Assembly (NCBI GenBank): GCA_028583605.1
Contig: CM053326.1
Location: 33,822,931-33,886,930 of the forward strand
Direction: 5' to 3'
Source of the DNA: Dastarcus helophoroides
Lineage: Eukaryota; Arthropoda; Insecta; Coleoptera; Bothrideridae
Length of the DNA: 64,000 nucleotides
In this document: piece after piece, positions 54,240 to 64,000 of the stretch
How the letters are laid out: each line of letters begins with the position of its first letter
Numbering within the stretch: the stretch's first letter is position 1
Made by a program: the position numbers and the translations under genes
The notes under the pieces: generated by a model
What the model was told of the DNA's origin: nothing
The model's input: the letters and a program-made list of their open reading frames with translations, nothing else
The model's database searches: none

Positions 54240-56700
54240 TGGTCCCTTTTTGAAAATTTAGACCTTTTTGAAGACTTTAATTTTCATGGAAAAATTCGGC
54301 TTATTTAGACAATTTCGGTATTATCAAATATCCAATTTTTCACAATGTTGACCTTTCGACCCCCAAAATTTCAAAACTTTCTCGAAATTTTGACTTAATT
54401 TTGAAAGTTTCAAATGTTTTCCCAATGTTACCTTTTTGAAAATTCCAACTTCTTTAAAATTCTGTCTTATTTAGATAAATTTTGATGATGCTTTGACCTT
54501 TTTAATTTTTATAATTATTAAAAAATTTCTTTTTGAAAATTTTAACCCTTCTGAAAATTTCCTATTCAATATTTGAAATTTTTTAAATAATTTGATTTAT
54601 CTCGAAATTTTGAATTTTTTTAAAAGTTTGACTTTTTTCAAATATCTGTCCTTATTAATAAAAATGTTGCCTTTTTTTTAAATTTTGACTAGCAATTTCT
54701 ATCAGATCTGACTGCCTTTAAATTCGATTTCTTCAAAACATTTTAATTCTTTTTGAAAATTTGAATTTTTTGAAAGATTCAACTTTTGAAACCATTGACT
54801 CTTTTCAAGTGTTTGATTTTTTTAACTCGACTATTTGAATTTTCTGAAAATAACGTCTACCTTCGATTTTTACTGAAAATATTGGCTTTCTTGAACATTT
54901 CGACTTTTTATAACATTTCGACTTTGTATTTTGAAAACTTTGAATTTCCATGGTTCCATTTAATTTCCACTTTTTTCAAATTTAAAAACCTTAACCCCTT
55001 CCTACGATTTTGATTTATTTTCAATAGTGTTTGAAAATTTTGACACCAAATTTTGATATTTTCGCAAAACTCAGGCTTTTTTCACAATTGTAACTTTTTT
55101 CAAAATTTTGATTTTTTTTTCATAAATTTGATCATATTAAAATATTAATTTTTAAATACTTCAGCTTTTTTTTTGGATACATCCACCTTTGTTCCAACTT
55201 TTGACAATCTCTTTAGGTTTTGACCTTATTTGAAAATCTCGACAATTTTATTTAAAAATATCAACTTTTTTTCAAAGTTTCAACTTTTACACAGTAAATT
55301 AGACTTTTGTTTAAAAAAACTGACTTTTTTAATTTTCCAAATATTAAATTTTTCTCAAAATTCCCACAATATTTAAATTTTCGAATATTTTTCACAATAT
55401 TCACTCATTTTGAAAATTTCCACTTTTCTATAATTACATTTTTTACTTTTTCTCAAAATTGTAACCTTTCACAATTTGACTTTTTTTAAATTTCTATCTT
55501 TATTCAAATTTTCAATTTTATTTAAACATTTTCACTCTTTTTGAAAATTTCCACTTTTCTATAATCAAATTTTTTATTTTTTCTCGAAATTTCCACTTTT
55601 CTATAATCAAATTTTTTACTTTTTCTCGAAATTGTAATCTTTCACAACTTAATTTTTTTTTCAAAATTTCTACCTTTATTCAAAATTTCGATTTTTTGTA
55701 AAAATGTTAATTTATTTCAACATTTTTTGAGGAAATAGAGCTTTTTTGTTCCTGAAAATTTCTAATATTTTTTAAATTGCGAACGTTTAATTTTTTAACA
55801 AAAAGTTAAAAAAGAGTAGAAATTTGGAACAATTTTTGAGTTTAAAATCTAGAAAGTGTTTTTAAAAAAAAAGCATCAAAAATTTTGGCTTCGATTTAAA
55901 AATTATGATGTTTAAAGCGAATGGTGGAGAAACAGTTTTCTAAAACACTCTCGAAATTTTGACAGCATTTCCAAATTTAACTTTTAACTAAAAATTTCGA
56001 GAAATAGTTTTGTAGAAATTTAAAAGTTTTTTTGACTTTAATCCCTGCATTTCGACTTTAGTCTCGAAGTTTTAACTTTAGATAGAAAATTTTAATTTTA
56101 TATTTCTAGAAAAATATATTTTAATTGTATAATTTTTCTTCAATATTTTATCTGACATTCATACCAAGAAAATCCTAATTTGCATTTCTTATTATTCTGA
56201 CAATTTAAAATGAGGATTCGTAATAGAAGTTTTTAATTTCGAAAATCATAATGTAGAAATTCGTAGAAGGTAGAAATTTCAAATAAAAAAAATCGAAAGA
56301 AGTTTTCTTTCCCAAAGTTTAAAAGAAATTTAAATTTCTTTGAACTTGTTTCGATTTTTTTCAGTTTCATGACATTTCCCTCCAAAATTTAAGAAATAAT
56401 AAATGAAAAAAAAATTATTTTTGTCTTTAAACATGGACTTCATTCCGTAAGTGGAAATTAAAAAGAAAATCATTAGAAATTCCCCTTGAAATTTAAAACT
56501 AGAAAACACGAAATTTCTGAAAAGAATCAGAAACATTTTTAAAAATAATTTCTTTTTTTATGAAATTTTGATTTATTTCTTCTGAAATCTTACAATTTAA
56601 TGTCTTAATTTAAAATCGAAATTTCCATCTGCTACTCAAAATTTTAGTAAAATTCGAAGTTTGGAAAAAGTGTTTAATTTCAGTAAACTAAAGATTTCAT
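54240..56700. other. Low-complexity TTTTTGAAAATTTTGAC-type array inside hAT-B
   Basis: About 2.4 kb of degenerate repeats of TTTTGAC, GAAAATTT and TTTCGA words, pyrimidine-biased to about 55760 and mixed after. No coding content. It lies between the head (54192) and tail (57719) of repeat Y, so it may be repeat Y interior. Confidence 0.6.
55415..55690 (+). repeat. Higher-order minisatellite
   Basis: A 42-bp unit (ATTTCCACTTTTCTATAATCAAATTTTTTA.TTTTTCTCGAA) occurs in tandem at about 55543 and 55585. A longer block starting at 55415 (ATTTCCACTTTTCTATAATTAC..GTAACCTTTCACAA) is repeated from about 55585 through TTGTAATCTTTCACAA. So two duplication scales coexist. Confidence 0.8.
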
Positions 56701-56720
56701 ATTTTAAACGGAAATTTTTG

Positions 56721-57150
56721 TTCTAATGCACAGACCAATAGGTTTGAACATTCATTAGATTCGAAGTTTGGAAACCAAAGACCGGTTTCGATCTTGTTAG
56801 ATCTCGTCAGTTTGGTATATCCAACTCGAATGCTAACAAATGCTCCGACAAGTAAGTACTAAAGAATTCACAGACGTCAAGCGTGTGACTCTTAGTACTA
56901 CCACCTATTGGTCCATAGAGAAACTATGGCCATCGCCAATAATGTCGTATGCAAGTAGAATGCAACCTAGACTACAAATTCATGCAGCCCTCCAGGCGTG
57001 TATAGTGAATCATAGGTAGCTGAACTAGCAACAGTTAAAACACTGCCACCTAGCGAAGCGGTTGCTCTCTAGGAACAATTTTCCAAAGACAAGGATTCTA
57101 ATGCACAAACCAATAGGTTTGAACATTTATTAGATTCGAAATTTTTGGAA
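56721..57150 (+). repeat. ~53-bp direct repeats bracketing a GC-richer block
   Basis: TTCTAATGCACAGACCAATAGG and TTTGAACATTCATTAGATTCGAAGTTTGGAAA at 56721 recur at 57096 with few changes. The 320 bases between are distinctly less AT-rich (for example CCTCCAGGCGTGTATAGTG) and look like part of an unidentified element. The spacing of 375 bases suggests one and a bit tandem units. Confidence 0.75.
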
Positions 57151-57479
57151 AAACCTTTAAAAAAAATTACTCAAATTTTCGATTCTGAGCAGAAAATGTT
57201 GACTATAAACTTGAAATTTCGAATAGAAACTTTAAAATATCTAAAAAGAAAATGTTTTCAGTTAACGATGTTAGCTCTCAACACTTATAGGCAACTTTAA
57301 AAACAATTTTGGGTATTATTCATTACATAAAAATGACCTACGCGTTAATGCCCATTTTTACTACCTTAGAAACTGAATTTTAAAAAATCCTCTCTTAATG
57401 CTCACCCATGTATTACGGCGAAGAACAGTAAGAAATTTCATGTCCCTAGACCCAACTGTACATTGTCTGTCGGTCAGTG

Positions 57480-57720
57480 CTTAGAGATTTATTATATAAA
57501 TTAGTTACGATTAGGATTAAATTTACCATAGAATAAGAAAATTAACTCATACCATTAATTTGAGGAAGCCTGGAACAGTTTTCAGAAGAAAACGTATCCT
57601 ATTAACGATCCCGTCAAGCAAAAAATGCCTCGTATACCAAATCGCTTCAGTAATTGAGTCGTGAAAAGCGGACAAAACAGACAAACACACTTTCGCATTT
57701 ATATATTAGTTAGGATAGGT
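57480..57720 (+). repeat. Interspersed repeat Y, copy 2 (tail)
   Basis: GGAACAGTTTTCAGAAG..TATTAACGATCCC..ACCAAATCGCTTCAGTAATTG and GACAAACACACTTTCGCATTTATATATTAG match the repeat split by hAT-A. A probable head, CTAGCTGATAACTGCGTCTTCG, lies at 54192. It is nested inside hAT-B. Confidence 0.7.
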
Positions 57721-57813
57721 TAATCTTCAATATATGTATTCGTTTTTTTATAACTGCCGGTGGAGCCCTACCTAAGGCGTTGGGCTCCGCAGAGCACACT
57801 TTGAGTAACGCTG

Positions 57814-57898
57814 GTCTATTAAATCAAATGAGAAATTATTTTATTTTTGAAATATGATGTTATGGAACCTTGTGCAAAGTCGCGGGGTCAGCTAGTTA
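57814..57898 (-). repeat. Interspersed repeat X, copy 2, part after hAT-B
   Basis: AATCAAATGAGAAATTATTTT..GAAATATGATGTTATGGAACC..GTCGCGGGGTCAGCTAGTT matches 27232-27305 and, reversed, 58987-59070. Confidence 0.78.
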
Positions 57899-58986
57899 AA
57901 AATAAAATCCCAAATAAAAACACGCGAAATGTAGGTTCCCGCATCTTTTATTCATTACTGTTTGTTTCCGGAAACAACGCCATTTTGAATCATGGCCGCC
58001 TTTATTATTCTTTGACTTGTAGAGCGCGGGTCATGCTACTTCGGTAATTTCTTTGTTGATTTTCCACACAATGGGCAATTGTGCTACGCAAGAGTCTTAA
58101 TAATTATCCATTTGTTAGGAATTTCACAAGACAGCTTAATTTTTATAATTGCTTGTTATCTTGACACGCCGACAACCAGACAAATTCCGTGGGGCGATGG
58201 AAAAAACGATTCCAATTATTCTTTCGATAACACTTTCGTGTAAATTCGATTGTTCCAAATTGCATAGAGTTAAAATTTTTGAAGGGCTTGATATAATTTA
58301 AGTTCGAGTGTTACGTGGCTTAATTGGAAACCAAAGTGACAATTAGAGTTTCTCACCAATAACTTGATAATGTTATAATTGGAGAATAGCTCCCAGCAGT
58401 TCTTCCCTCCCCACCTAGTCATTTCTCGCAAAGGACAATTCGCCTTACATCTTTAGGCGGGCTTTTACACACTTTCAAAAACTTTCAACGAATAATAATA
58501 CGGGCTTTTTTAAAACATAATTATTTGCTTCAGCAGACTGTAAGACCCGTTAAATCGCTTGGAAATATATAATGGCGGACAAATTGGATATTATTTTCTT
58601 TTGCATTTCTGCTTTACTTAATTCAGCTTCTGTGGGCATCTAATAAAGTTTTTTTTCTGCGAGCCCTCTTTTGTATTAATAAACGTGGAATGCTTTTGTT
58701 TTGCGTTGCCCCCAATTTCAATTCATTATTAAGCTTCTTGTTAGATATCAGGTTTCTATTGTGTGTGCAGACTTAAGAAGGTGTCATGAGATCAAAATAA
58801 CGATAGTGGATGACCTAAATATAATATATGTAAGCGTTTATTATAAGAGCCTTATAGAGCCTCTGTAATGGTATTTGTGATTTTTTTTCAAGTGACAGCT
58901 GTTTAGCTGTTTTAGATGTAATGAGATAATTCTAATATACCAACTATTCATATCGAATCAGTAAATTAAGAGATCTACTTGACATT
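57899..58986. other. Unassigned, near-unique DNA
   Basis: Balanced composition compared with the rest. The plus frame at 57847-58047 partly overlaps repeat X and is not convincing. No gene, RNA or repeat end recognised. Confidence 0.3.
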
Positions 58987-60085
58987 GGCTGACCCCGCGA
59001 GTTTGTATACGTAAGGTCCAATAACGTCATAAATCAAAATAAAATAATTTCTCATTTAATTTAATAAAATGGTAGATTCAAAGGTTGGCGCTTCTTACTC
59101 TGGGGTCGGTGCACCAATAGTTAACCAACACCCAGTATTTGATCAGTATGCCTTCAATGCTTGCAAATTAGAAATCTGTAACATTTTATAGATTACCTGT
59201 GGTTATAAAAAAATTTACAATTCTTTTGTTTATTAGATGTCAAAATTAACCTACAAATTTTTGACAAAAAATGCTAACTTTAAACCTTTATAAAAATGTT
59301 GGATTTATATAGCACTAAAAATTTAATATAGCAGTAGAAACGACAACCGTTACTTATTTTAATTCATACCTACAGGACCCATGTGTTATTACAGAAATAT
59401 TTGGTGCATTAGTTGCTGGATGAATGCCCTTAAATATTCATATAATATTCATTATATTAAGCATGTTTTGTTAGAGAATAAATATGTGGTCAATTATTGG
59501 AATGCAATATTTATTAAAGCGCCAATAATTAACCACTGTGGACTGTGGTCAACTACTAGTGTTGCAAAAATGTTACAATTTTTTCCTTTCTGTCTGTTGC
59601 ATAGCTTTGGAGACGAATGAAAGAATTATTTTCATTTAAAATCACCTGTTATTTTACAGTGGATCCGTAATAGTTGATCATAGTGTTATGACTCTCAATA
59701 ATTGGGTTTTTGACATGGTCAACAACTAGTAGATCAATTTTAATTCATTTGAGGCTGACGTATTCAAAAATGTTGGTTTAGTAATGTACCATTTCTCAGA
59801 AAAAATGACACAAATAAAAAAAGTGGAAGGAACAATCTATAAACGATGTTCTCTACTGAAAATAAATATTTATAGTTTAAAATGTACTTCGGTGTTTTTA
59901 AAAGAATATTTTTTTTATTTCTGTCATTTTTCTGAATTTACTAATTAAGCAAACATAATTATGTTTGCTCAATTAGTCTGGCGGAAAAAGTTTCAATAAA
60001 ATCGAATAGCAGTTTCCGAGGTTAGTCCGGATAATTAACCAGTCGACAGACAGATACTTGGACACTTCAATTTTATTAGTATAGA
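58987..60085 (+). repeat. Interspersed repeat X, copy 3 (longest)
   Basis: Head GGCTGACCCCGCGAG (58987) and AATAATTTCTCATTTAATTT match copies 1 and 2. Tail AAGTTTCAATAAAATCGA..CCGAGGTTAGTCCGGA..CGACAGACAGATAC..TTTTATTAGTATAGAT (to 60085) matches 26745-26890 reversed. The interior, about 840 bp, has recurring CAATAATTAACCA / GGTCAACTACTAG words at 59110, 59490, 59550, 59695 and 59720. No protein recognised. Confidence 0.72.
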
Positions 60086-60325
60086 TAAGACACTGTCGTA
60101 ATTCTGAATTTGAGATATTTTATTTTGTGTAGATTCCAGTCATGTTTTTGTTCGGTCAGCCCAATCTGGTCCCGCACTTGAAGGTGCTCCTTATCAGTAC
60201 CAAAATTAATAAAAAGTTAGTTTTCGAAATTTACTCTTTTTTTGAAAACTTCTTCATTTTATCAACATCCTTGAATTTTTTGAGAAGGTCGACTTCAACA
60301 GTATCTTTTCAAAATGTTGACTTCA
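60086..60325. other. AT-rich DNA
   Basis: Nothing recognised. It leads into the duplicated low-complexity block. Confidence 0.4.
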
Positions 60326-60488
60326 TTTTTAAAAGTTTGTTTTTTTTAATCTTAATTTTCTAAATTTCTTCATTTTTCAAAATGTTTACCGTTAAAAGTT
60401 TCTACTTTCTTTAAAATTTTGTCCTTATCTGAAAATATCGATTGTTTTTTAATCGACTCTTGTTAAAATTTTGGGTTATTTTGTAAAA
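60326..60488 (+). repeat. Duplicated low-complexity block, copy 1
   Basis: AAAAGTTTG..TTTTAATCTTAATTTTCTAAAT..TTAAAATTTTGTCCTTATCTGAAAA..CGACTCTTGTTAAAATTTTGG matches 62595-62752 at roughly 80 percent by eye. The copies are in direct orientation, 2.27 kb apart. Confidence 0.8.
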
Positions 60489-60695
60489 GTTTCGTTGTAT
60501 TTTAAAGTTTTTGATGTTTATTTAATCCCGACATCGAAAGGTAGAAGTATTATTAGAAGTAGTACCAGAATGGTATAGGTAGAATGGACAATGTAATGAC
60601 AGGAATGGTTATCCTTCATTTAAAAAAACCAAATGTAATGTAATATATAGTAGGATGTATACCACTTCACAAAGGTCAAATCTCAAATCTAATCC

Positions 60696-60727
60696 CTGAT
60701 GATGAAGCAAAAATAAAGCTTCGAAAG
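60696..60727 (+). ncRNA. Hammerhead-like core, third example
   Basis: CTGATGA (60696-60702), stem GAAGC (60704-60708) with GCTTC (60718-60722) around a 9-base A-rich loop, then GAAAG (60723-60727). This has the exact CUGAUGA / helix II / GAAA order. No convincing stem I or III partner nearby. It may mark the tail of another Penelope-like copy (60530-60790), whose coding part is not present. Confidence 0.35.
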
Positions 60728-60820
60728 CTTGGAAATAGATAAAGAGTATTCTTTACCTGTACCTCTACTGATCGACTTACCCTAAAACAAAATTAATTAA
60801 CATACCCTACGATCATAAAC

Positions 60821-60825
<5 letters not shown>

Positions 60826-60865
<40 letters not shown>

Positions 60866-60877
60866 ATAATAATTTAT
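60826..60877 (+). repeat. TA microsatellite followed by TAA repeats
   Basis: TATATATATA... for about 36 bases, then TAATAATAATAA. Another ATATAT run lies at 61193-61208. Confidence 0.95.
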
Positions 60878-62189
60878 TGCATATTCTTAATATAAAGAGG
60901 CTACAAAACACAAAAACTACAGAAATTAAATGCTAAGCAATTATTTATATACTAATCATTGGTTATAATTAAAATATGCAAAAGGAACTGAAAACACAAT
61001 ATATGATCTAGTTCAGTCCCCAAAAGAAAGAAAAGAAAAAAAAAGATAACCATAATTACCAATAATACTGTATACTATCGTGGTATTCTTAGATTAAATA
61101 TTTAACTATAAATAAAATTAAAAAATTAAGGACAGGAAGAAATAAAATATAGATATTTACAACGCCAGGATTTTAAACATTTTCAGCTAAAAATATATAT
61201 ATATATATGTTTATTTGAACTTTCTTCAAAGTGTCTATTTTTTTCAACATTTTGGCTTTTCCTTTAAAAATGTTAACTTTTTTTGAAAACTTCAACATTT
61301 TTTTAATTGAGTTTCTTTTTAATATTTGTAACTCGTTTATTTTTTCCAAAATTTTAATGAACAAAAATTTCAAAATTTTTGATAATTTTGACTTTTTTCG
61401 GAATTTTGGTCTTTTCGAAAATTTGGGTTTTTAAGAGATTTCACTGAAAATTCTTCATTTTTTTAAAATCTCGACCTTTCTTCATTATTTCGAATATTTT
61501 TGGAATTTTAGAAGTCTTAGCTTTTTATGAAAGTTTCAGCAATTTTCAAAATTTTGACTTTTATGGAAATTTTTACTATTTGGAGAATTTCCATTTCTTT
61601 AAAATTTCGAATTTTTTTTGACATTTTGGATCTTTTTTAAAAATGTTGGGTATTTTTCGAAAATTCTACCTTTTTTAAAGATTTGCATTGTTTTGAAAAT
61701 TACGACAGTTAAATGAGCTTTTACTAGATTTAAAATTTTAACATTTCAATTAATTCTTAAGAATTCTACTTTTTTTTGAAGATTTTGAATTTTTTAAATG
61801 GATACTTTTTTATTTTGAATTTAATATTTAATCTTTAAATTTTTCCTTTTCTATGTAAATATTTTGAGCAAGCTGTTGAATAGTCCAAATCGAATTTTTA
61901 AAATTTCTTTTACTATTTTAAAGTTTCAACCTTTTAGCAAAATTTTGTGTTGCCGAAGAGTAAATTTTTTACTCAAAATGAGGAATTGAAGCTTGAGCTT
62001 TTAAATTCAAAGTTTTTGCATATCTTTTTAGGTTTTAAAAAGTCGAATGCTGAAAAATATGTAATTTATTACAAAAAATGTTTTCTCAAATTTAGGGTTT
62101 AACTTCGAAATGTTGATTTTTTTCTTGGATATTTGCAGAGTTGCCAGATTAGTAGAATTTCTGCTAAATTTAGCCTCATTAGCTATTCA
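60878..62189. other. Low-complexity AT-rich DNA
   Basis: TTTTGAC, GAAAATTT and TTTTTGAAAAC degenerate words, especially 61210-62110. No coding sequence supported. Confidence 0.5.
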
Positions 62190-62585
62190 CATTATATAAA
62201 GCTCAAGTTAGGCCAACACTGAAATACTGTTCTTATGTTTGGAGTTCAGCCCCAAAAGACACTAGCTTTTTTGGATTCAATTCAAAAAAGAGCGATTCGC
62301 CTAATTGATGACGAGAGTTTGACCGATTATCTCTAAACACTAGAGCACAGGCGGATGGTTAGTGACTTGTCTCTTTTTTACAAGTACTTTCATCGAAGAT
62401 GCTCACAGAAACTTATAGGATTGATCCCCCCAAAGGCAAGATTTTTGAGGCATACAAGACAGTCGAAGACAGCAAATTCCTGTGCGGTCCAGCTTGACAA
62501 AGTGAGGACTTCTGTCTACGGAGGCTCTTTTTTCTATAGAACTTCCAAGCTATGGAACTCGTTAGCGAACGGAATTTTTCCTTTT
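62190..62585 (+). pseudogene. LINE family I, 3' fragment (copy 3)
   Basis: Frames read LYKAQVRPTLKYCSYVWSSA, DSIQKRAIRLIDDESLTDYL, MVSDLSLFYKYFHRRCSQKL, PKARFLRHTRQSKTANSCAV, QLDKVRTSVYGGSFFYRTSK and LWNSLANGIFP. This is the same C-terminal segment as at 10.6-11.1 kb and 53.5 kb. It starts further upstream than the 53.5-kb copy and stops at ATTTTTCC, where low-complexity DNA begins. Inactive. Confidence 0.9.
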
Positions 62586-62594
62586 TTTTTTCAT

Positions 62595-62752
62595 TTTTTA
62601 AAAGTTTAATTCTTTTTAAATCTTAATTTTCTAAATGTCTTTATTCTTCAAAATTTTTACCCTTAAAAGTTCCCACTTTCTTTAAAATTTTGTCCTTATC
62701 TGAAAAATTGCTTTTTAAATCTACTCTTGTTGAAATTTTGGACTATTTTTAC
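62595..62752 (+). repeat. Duplicated low-complexity block, copy 2
   Basis: Counterpart of 60326-60488. It starts right after the LINE fragment, so the LINE and everything from 60.5 kb lies between the two copies. Confidence 0.8.
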
Positions 62753-62869
62753 CTTTTTTGAAAGTTCCCACTTTTCAAATTTTTGTTTTTTGTTTTAAAT
62801 TAGATTTTCTTTGACGACTTCGACCCTTAAAATTTTGTTGGACATTAGTTTGGTGATATTACTGTAGGA

Positions 62870-62955
62870 CAGGGGTTTCCTAACCGTTTTTTATGTTGTG
62901 CTCCCCCGGAGTATAAAAATATATTCAATGCCCCCGCTTTTAGTTGTTTGAATAA
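62870..62955 (+). mobile_element. Left end of a hAT-like element
   Basis: CAGGGGTTTCCTAACCG..TGTTGTGCTCCCCCGG followed by CCCCCGC resembles the CAGGGGTTCCCAACC ends of hAT-type elements. The predicted duplication would be CTGTAGGA (62862-62869). No matching right end is present before the window stops. Confidence 0.5.
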
Positions 62956-64000
62956 AAGTTCGAAAATTCGATTCAATCAACAAAAGTCGGAATTCTAAAA
63001 AATGTCGAATATTTTGACAAAAAGCCGAAAGTTTTAATTCGGGAATTTAAAAAATAATATGAGATGTTCAAAAATATTTAAAACTTTTGGAAAAGTCGAA
63101 ATTTTAGAATGCAAACTAGTTCAAAACAATTTAAAATGTTGAAGTAAATCTTGAAATTCTGAAAACAAGTAAGAATTTGAAAAATGGAGAAATTTTCTTA
63201 AAAAGTAGATATTTTCAAGAAATCAAAATTTTCAAAAACATCGAAATTTTAAAAAAAATTCGTACCTAAGTTTTAAAATGGTCAAAATATTAAAACAGTC
63301 AAAAATGTCAAAAAAAGTGAAAAGTTGAAAAAAAGTATTAAAAATTTTCTGAAATATTCAGTCTCAGAAAAAACACACAATAACAAATATAAATTTTTAA
63401 GAAACAAAAAACAGAAAAATTTTCAGCATTTTGAACAATAAATGAATTTTGAAAAAATTTCGCAATTTTTAAAAAAGCCAAACTTTCCAAAAAAGAATAA
63501 ATTTTTAAAAAAGTAGAAATTTTAAAGAAAAATTTCGATAAATGTAGAAATCTTTATAAAAGGTTGAAGTTTCCAAAAAAATCAGTCGAAATTTTGGAAA
63601 ATATTCGTATAAATGTAAAAAATCAAAATTTTGAATATTGATCAATATACTCAAAAAAGCGATTTTCCAACAACAAAGACGGGACAAAAAGACTTCGAAA
63701 TTGAAACTTTAAAGAAAAAAATAAAACTTTGCAGTCTAAACCTAACACTTATAATTTTTTCTCGAATTGCAAACCTTACAGCTCAAAATTTTGACCTTAA
63801 ATTCCACATTTAATAATGAAAAGTGGGAAGCTTATTTTCAAATTCAAAATATCAATATTTCTCATAAAATTTTAAGTGTTTGCTTAGAATATTAAATTTA
63901 CCCTTAAAATCTCAATTAAAATTTTTACTAACTTTCAAACCTCCATTTCAATTTCAAAATTTCTATTTTCTCAAAATAGTGGTTTCGAGTTCAGTCTTTC
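62956..64000. other. Low-complexity AAAAGTCGAAATTTT-type array
   Basis: The same degenerate sequence type as 33430-35600, now following a hAT-like end. No coding sequence supported. Confidence 0.55.

Larger units (their letters stand above)
54074..57813. mobile_element. hAT-type transposon B (3.7 kb)
   Basis: Ends CAATGGTTCTCAAAC (54074) and TTTGAGTAACGCTG (57800-57813) are an imperfect inverted repeat (10 of 14). GGAACCC and GGGCTCC follow just inside. An exact 8-bp duplication GTCTATTA flanks it (54066-54073, 57814-57821). Removing the element rejoins repeat X, whose uninterrupted counterpart is seen near 27190-27300. No transposase is recognisable. The interior holds repeat Y ends and low-complexity DNA. 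Confidence 0.88.

Noticed and set aside
54786..55489. ORFs rich in F, N, S and I in the low-complexity array
   Set aside because: Composition artefacts of TTTTTGAAAATTTT repeats; the same applies at 22621-26700, 34651-35202, 60142-60363, 61173-61434 and 63505-63813.
1..64000. CRISPR arrays, bacterial operons, prophage or ribosome-binding sites
   Set aside because: The repeat types, AT-rich low-complexity DNA and eukaryotic transposon families rule out a prokaryotic reading. No regular repeat-spacer array is present.

Overview
The window reads as gene-poor, AT-rich heterochromatin-like DNA from an animal, most likely an insect. The evidence is the repeat set: mariner relics, a pogo/Tigger element, several LINE reverse-transcriptase relics, a Penelope-like GIY-YIG relic, solo LTRs and hAT-type insertions. 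I found no intact host gene. Almost every recognisable coding stretch is a decayed transposon. I cannot name the order or species from sequence alone.

Layout. 0-3.4 kb: a pogo-type transposase relic with a PHD-like finger, then a minus-strand mariner relic. 4.5-7 kb: AT-rich low-complexity DNA around a solo LTR (ATAT target duplication) that carries two local tandem duplications. 7.9-9.9 kb: a Penelope-like tail with a GIY-YIG domain and a hammerhead-like motif, followed by two foldback elements. 10.5-15 kb: two decayed LINEs on the minus strand. 15-22 kb: unassigned AT-rich DNA with a ~960-bp purine tract at 19.1-20.1 kb. 22-27 kb: LINE 3' scraps, low-complexity DNA and foldbacks. 28.5-30.4 kb: a second solo LTR whose target duplication is split by a Tigger element. 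31.2-32.5 kb: a foldback and a large palindrome of DDE-transposase relics. 32.8-36.1 kb: a hAT-type insertion with another element nested inside. 38-43.3 kb: two more LINEs. 44.1-45.8 kb: a broken multi-copy gene of transposon-like character. 46.8-49.3 kb: a small hAT-like element and a second mariner relic. 53.5-60.1 kb: a LINE tail, then repeat X split by a 3.7-kb hAT-type element that itself contains repeat Y and low-complexity DNA. 60-64 kb: a third hammerhead-like motif, microsatellites, a LINE tail and further low-complexity DNA.

Two themes run through the window. First, a family of about eight short foldback elements has a hammerhead-ribozyme-like centre, a constant 3' end (a GTCCGTTCCAC word followed by A's), variable 5' truncation and 11-16-bp target duplications. 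I read these as retrotransposed, probably Penelope-related, non-autonomous elements. Second, degenerate AT-rich arrays built from words such as AAATTTCGA and AAATTTTGAC fill much of the intergenic space and the interiors of at least three inserted elements. They show local tandem duplication at several scales. Nested insertions with readable target duplications give a relative order of events at three places.

Limits: boundaries of repeats are judged by eye, clade names of the LINEs are uncertain, and no database comparison was possible.
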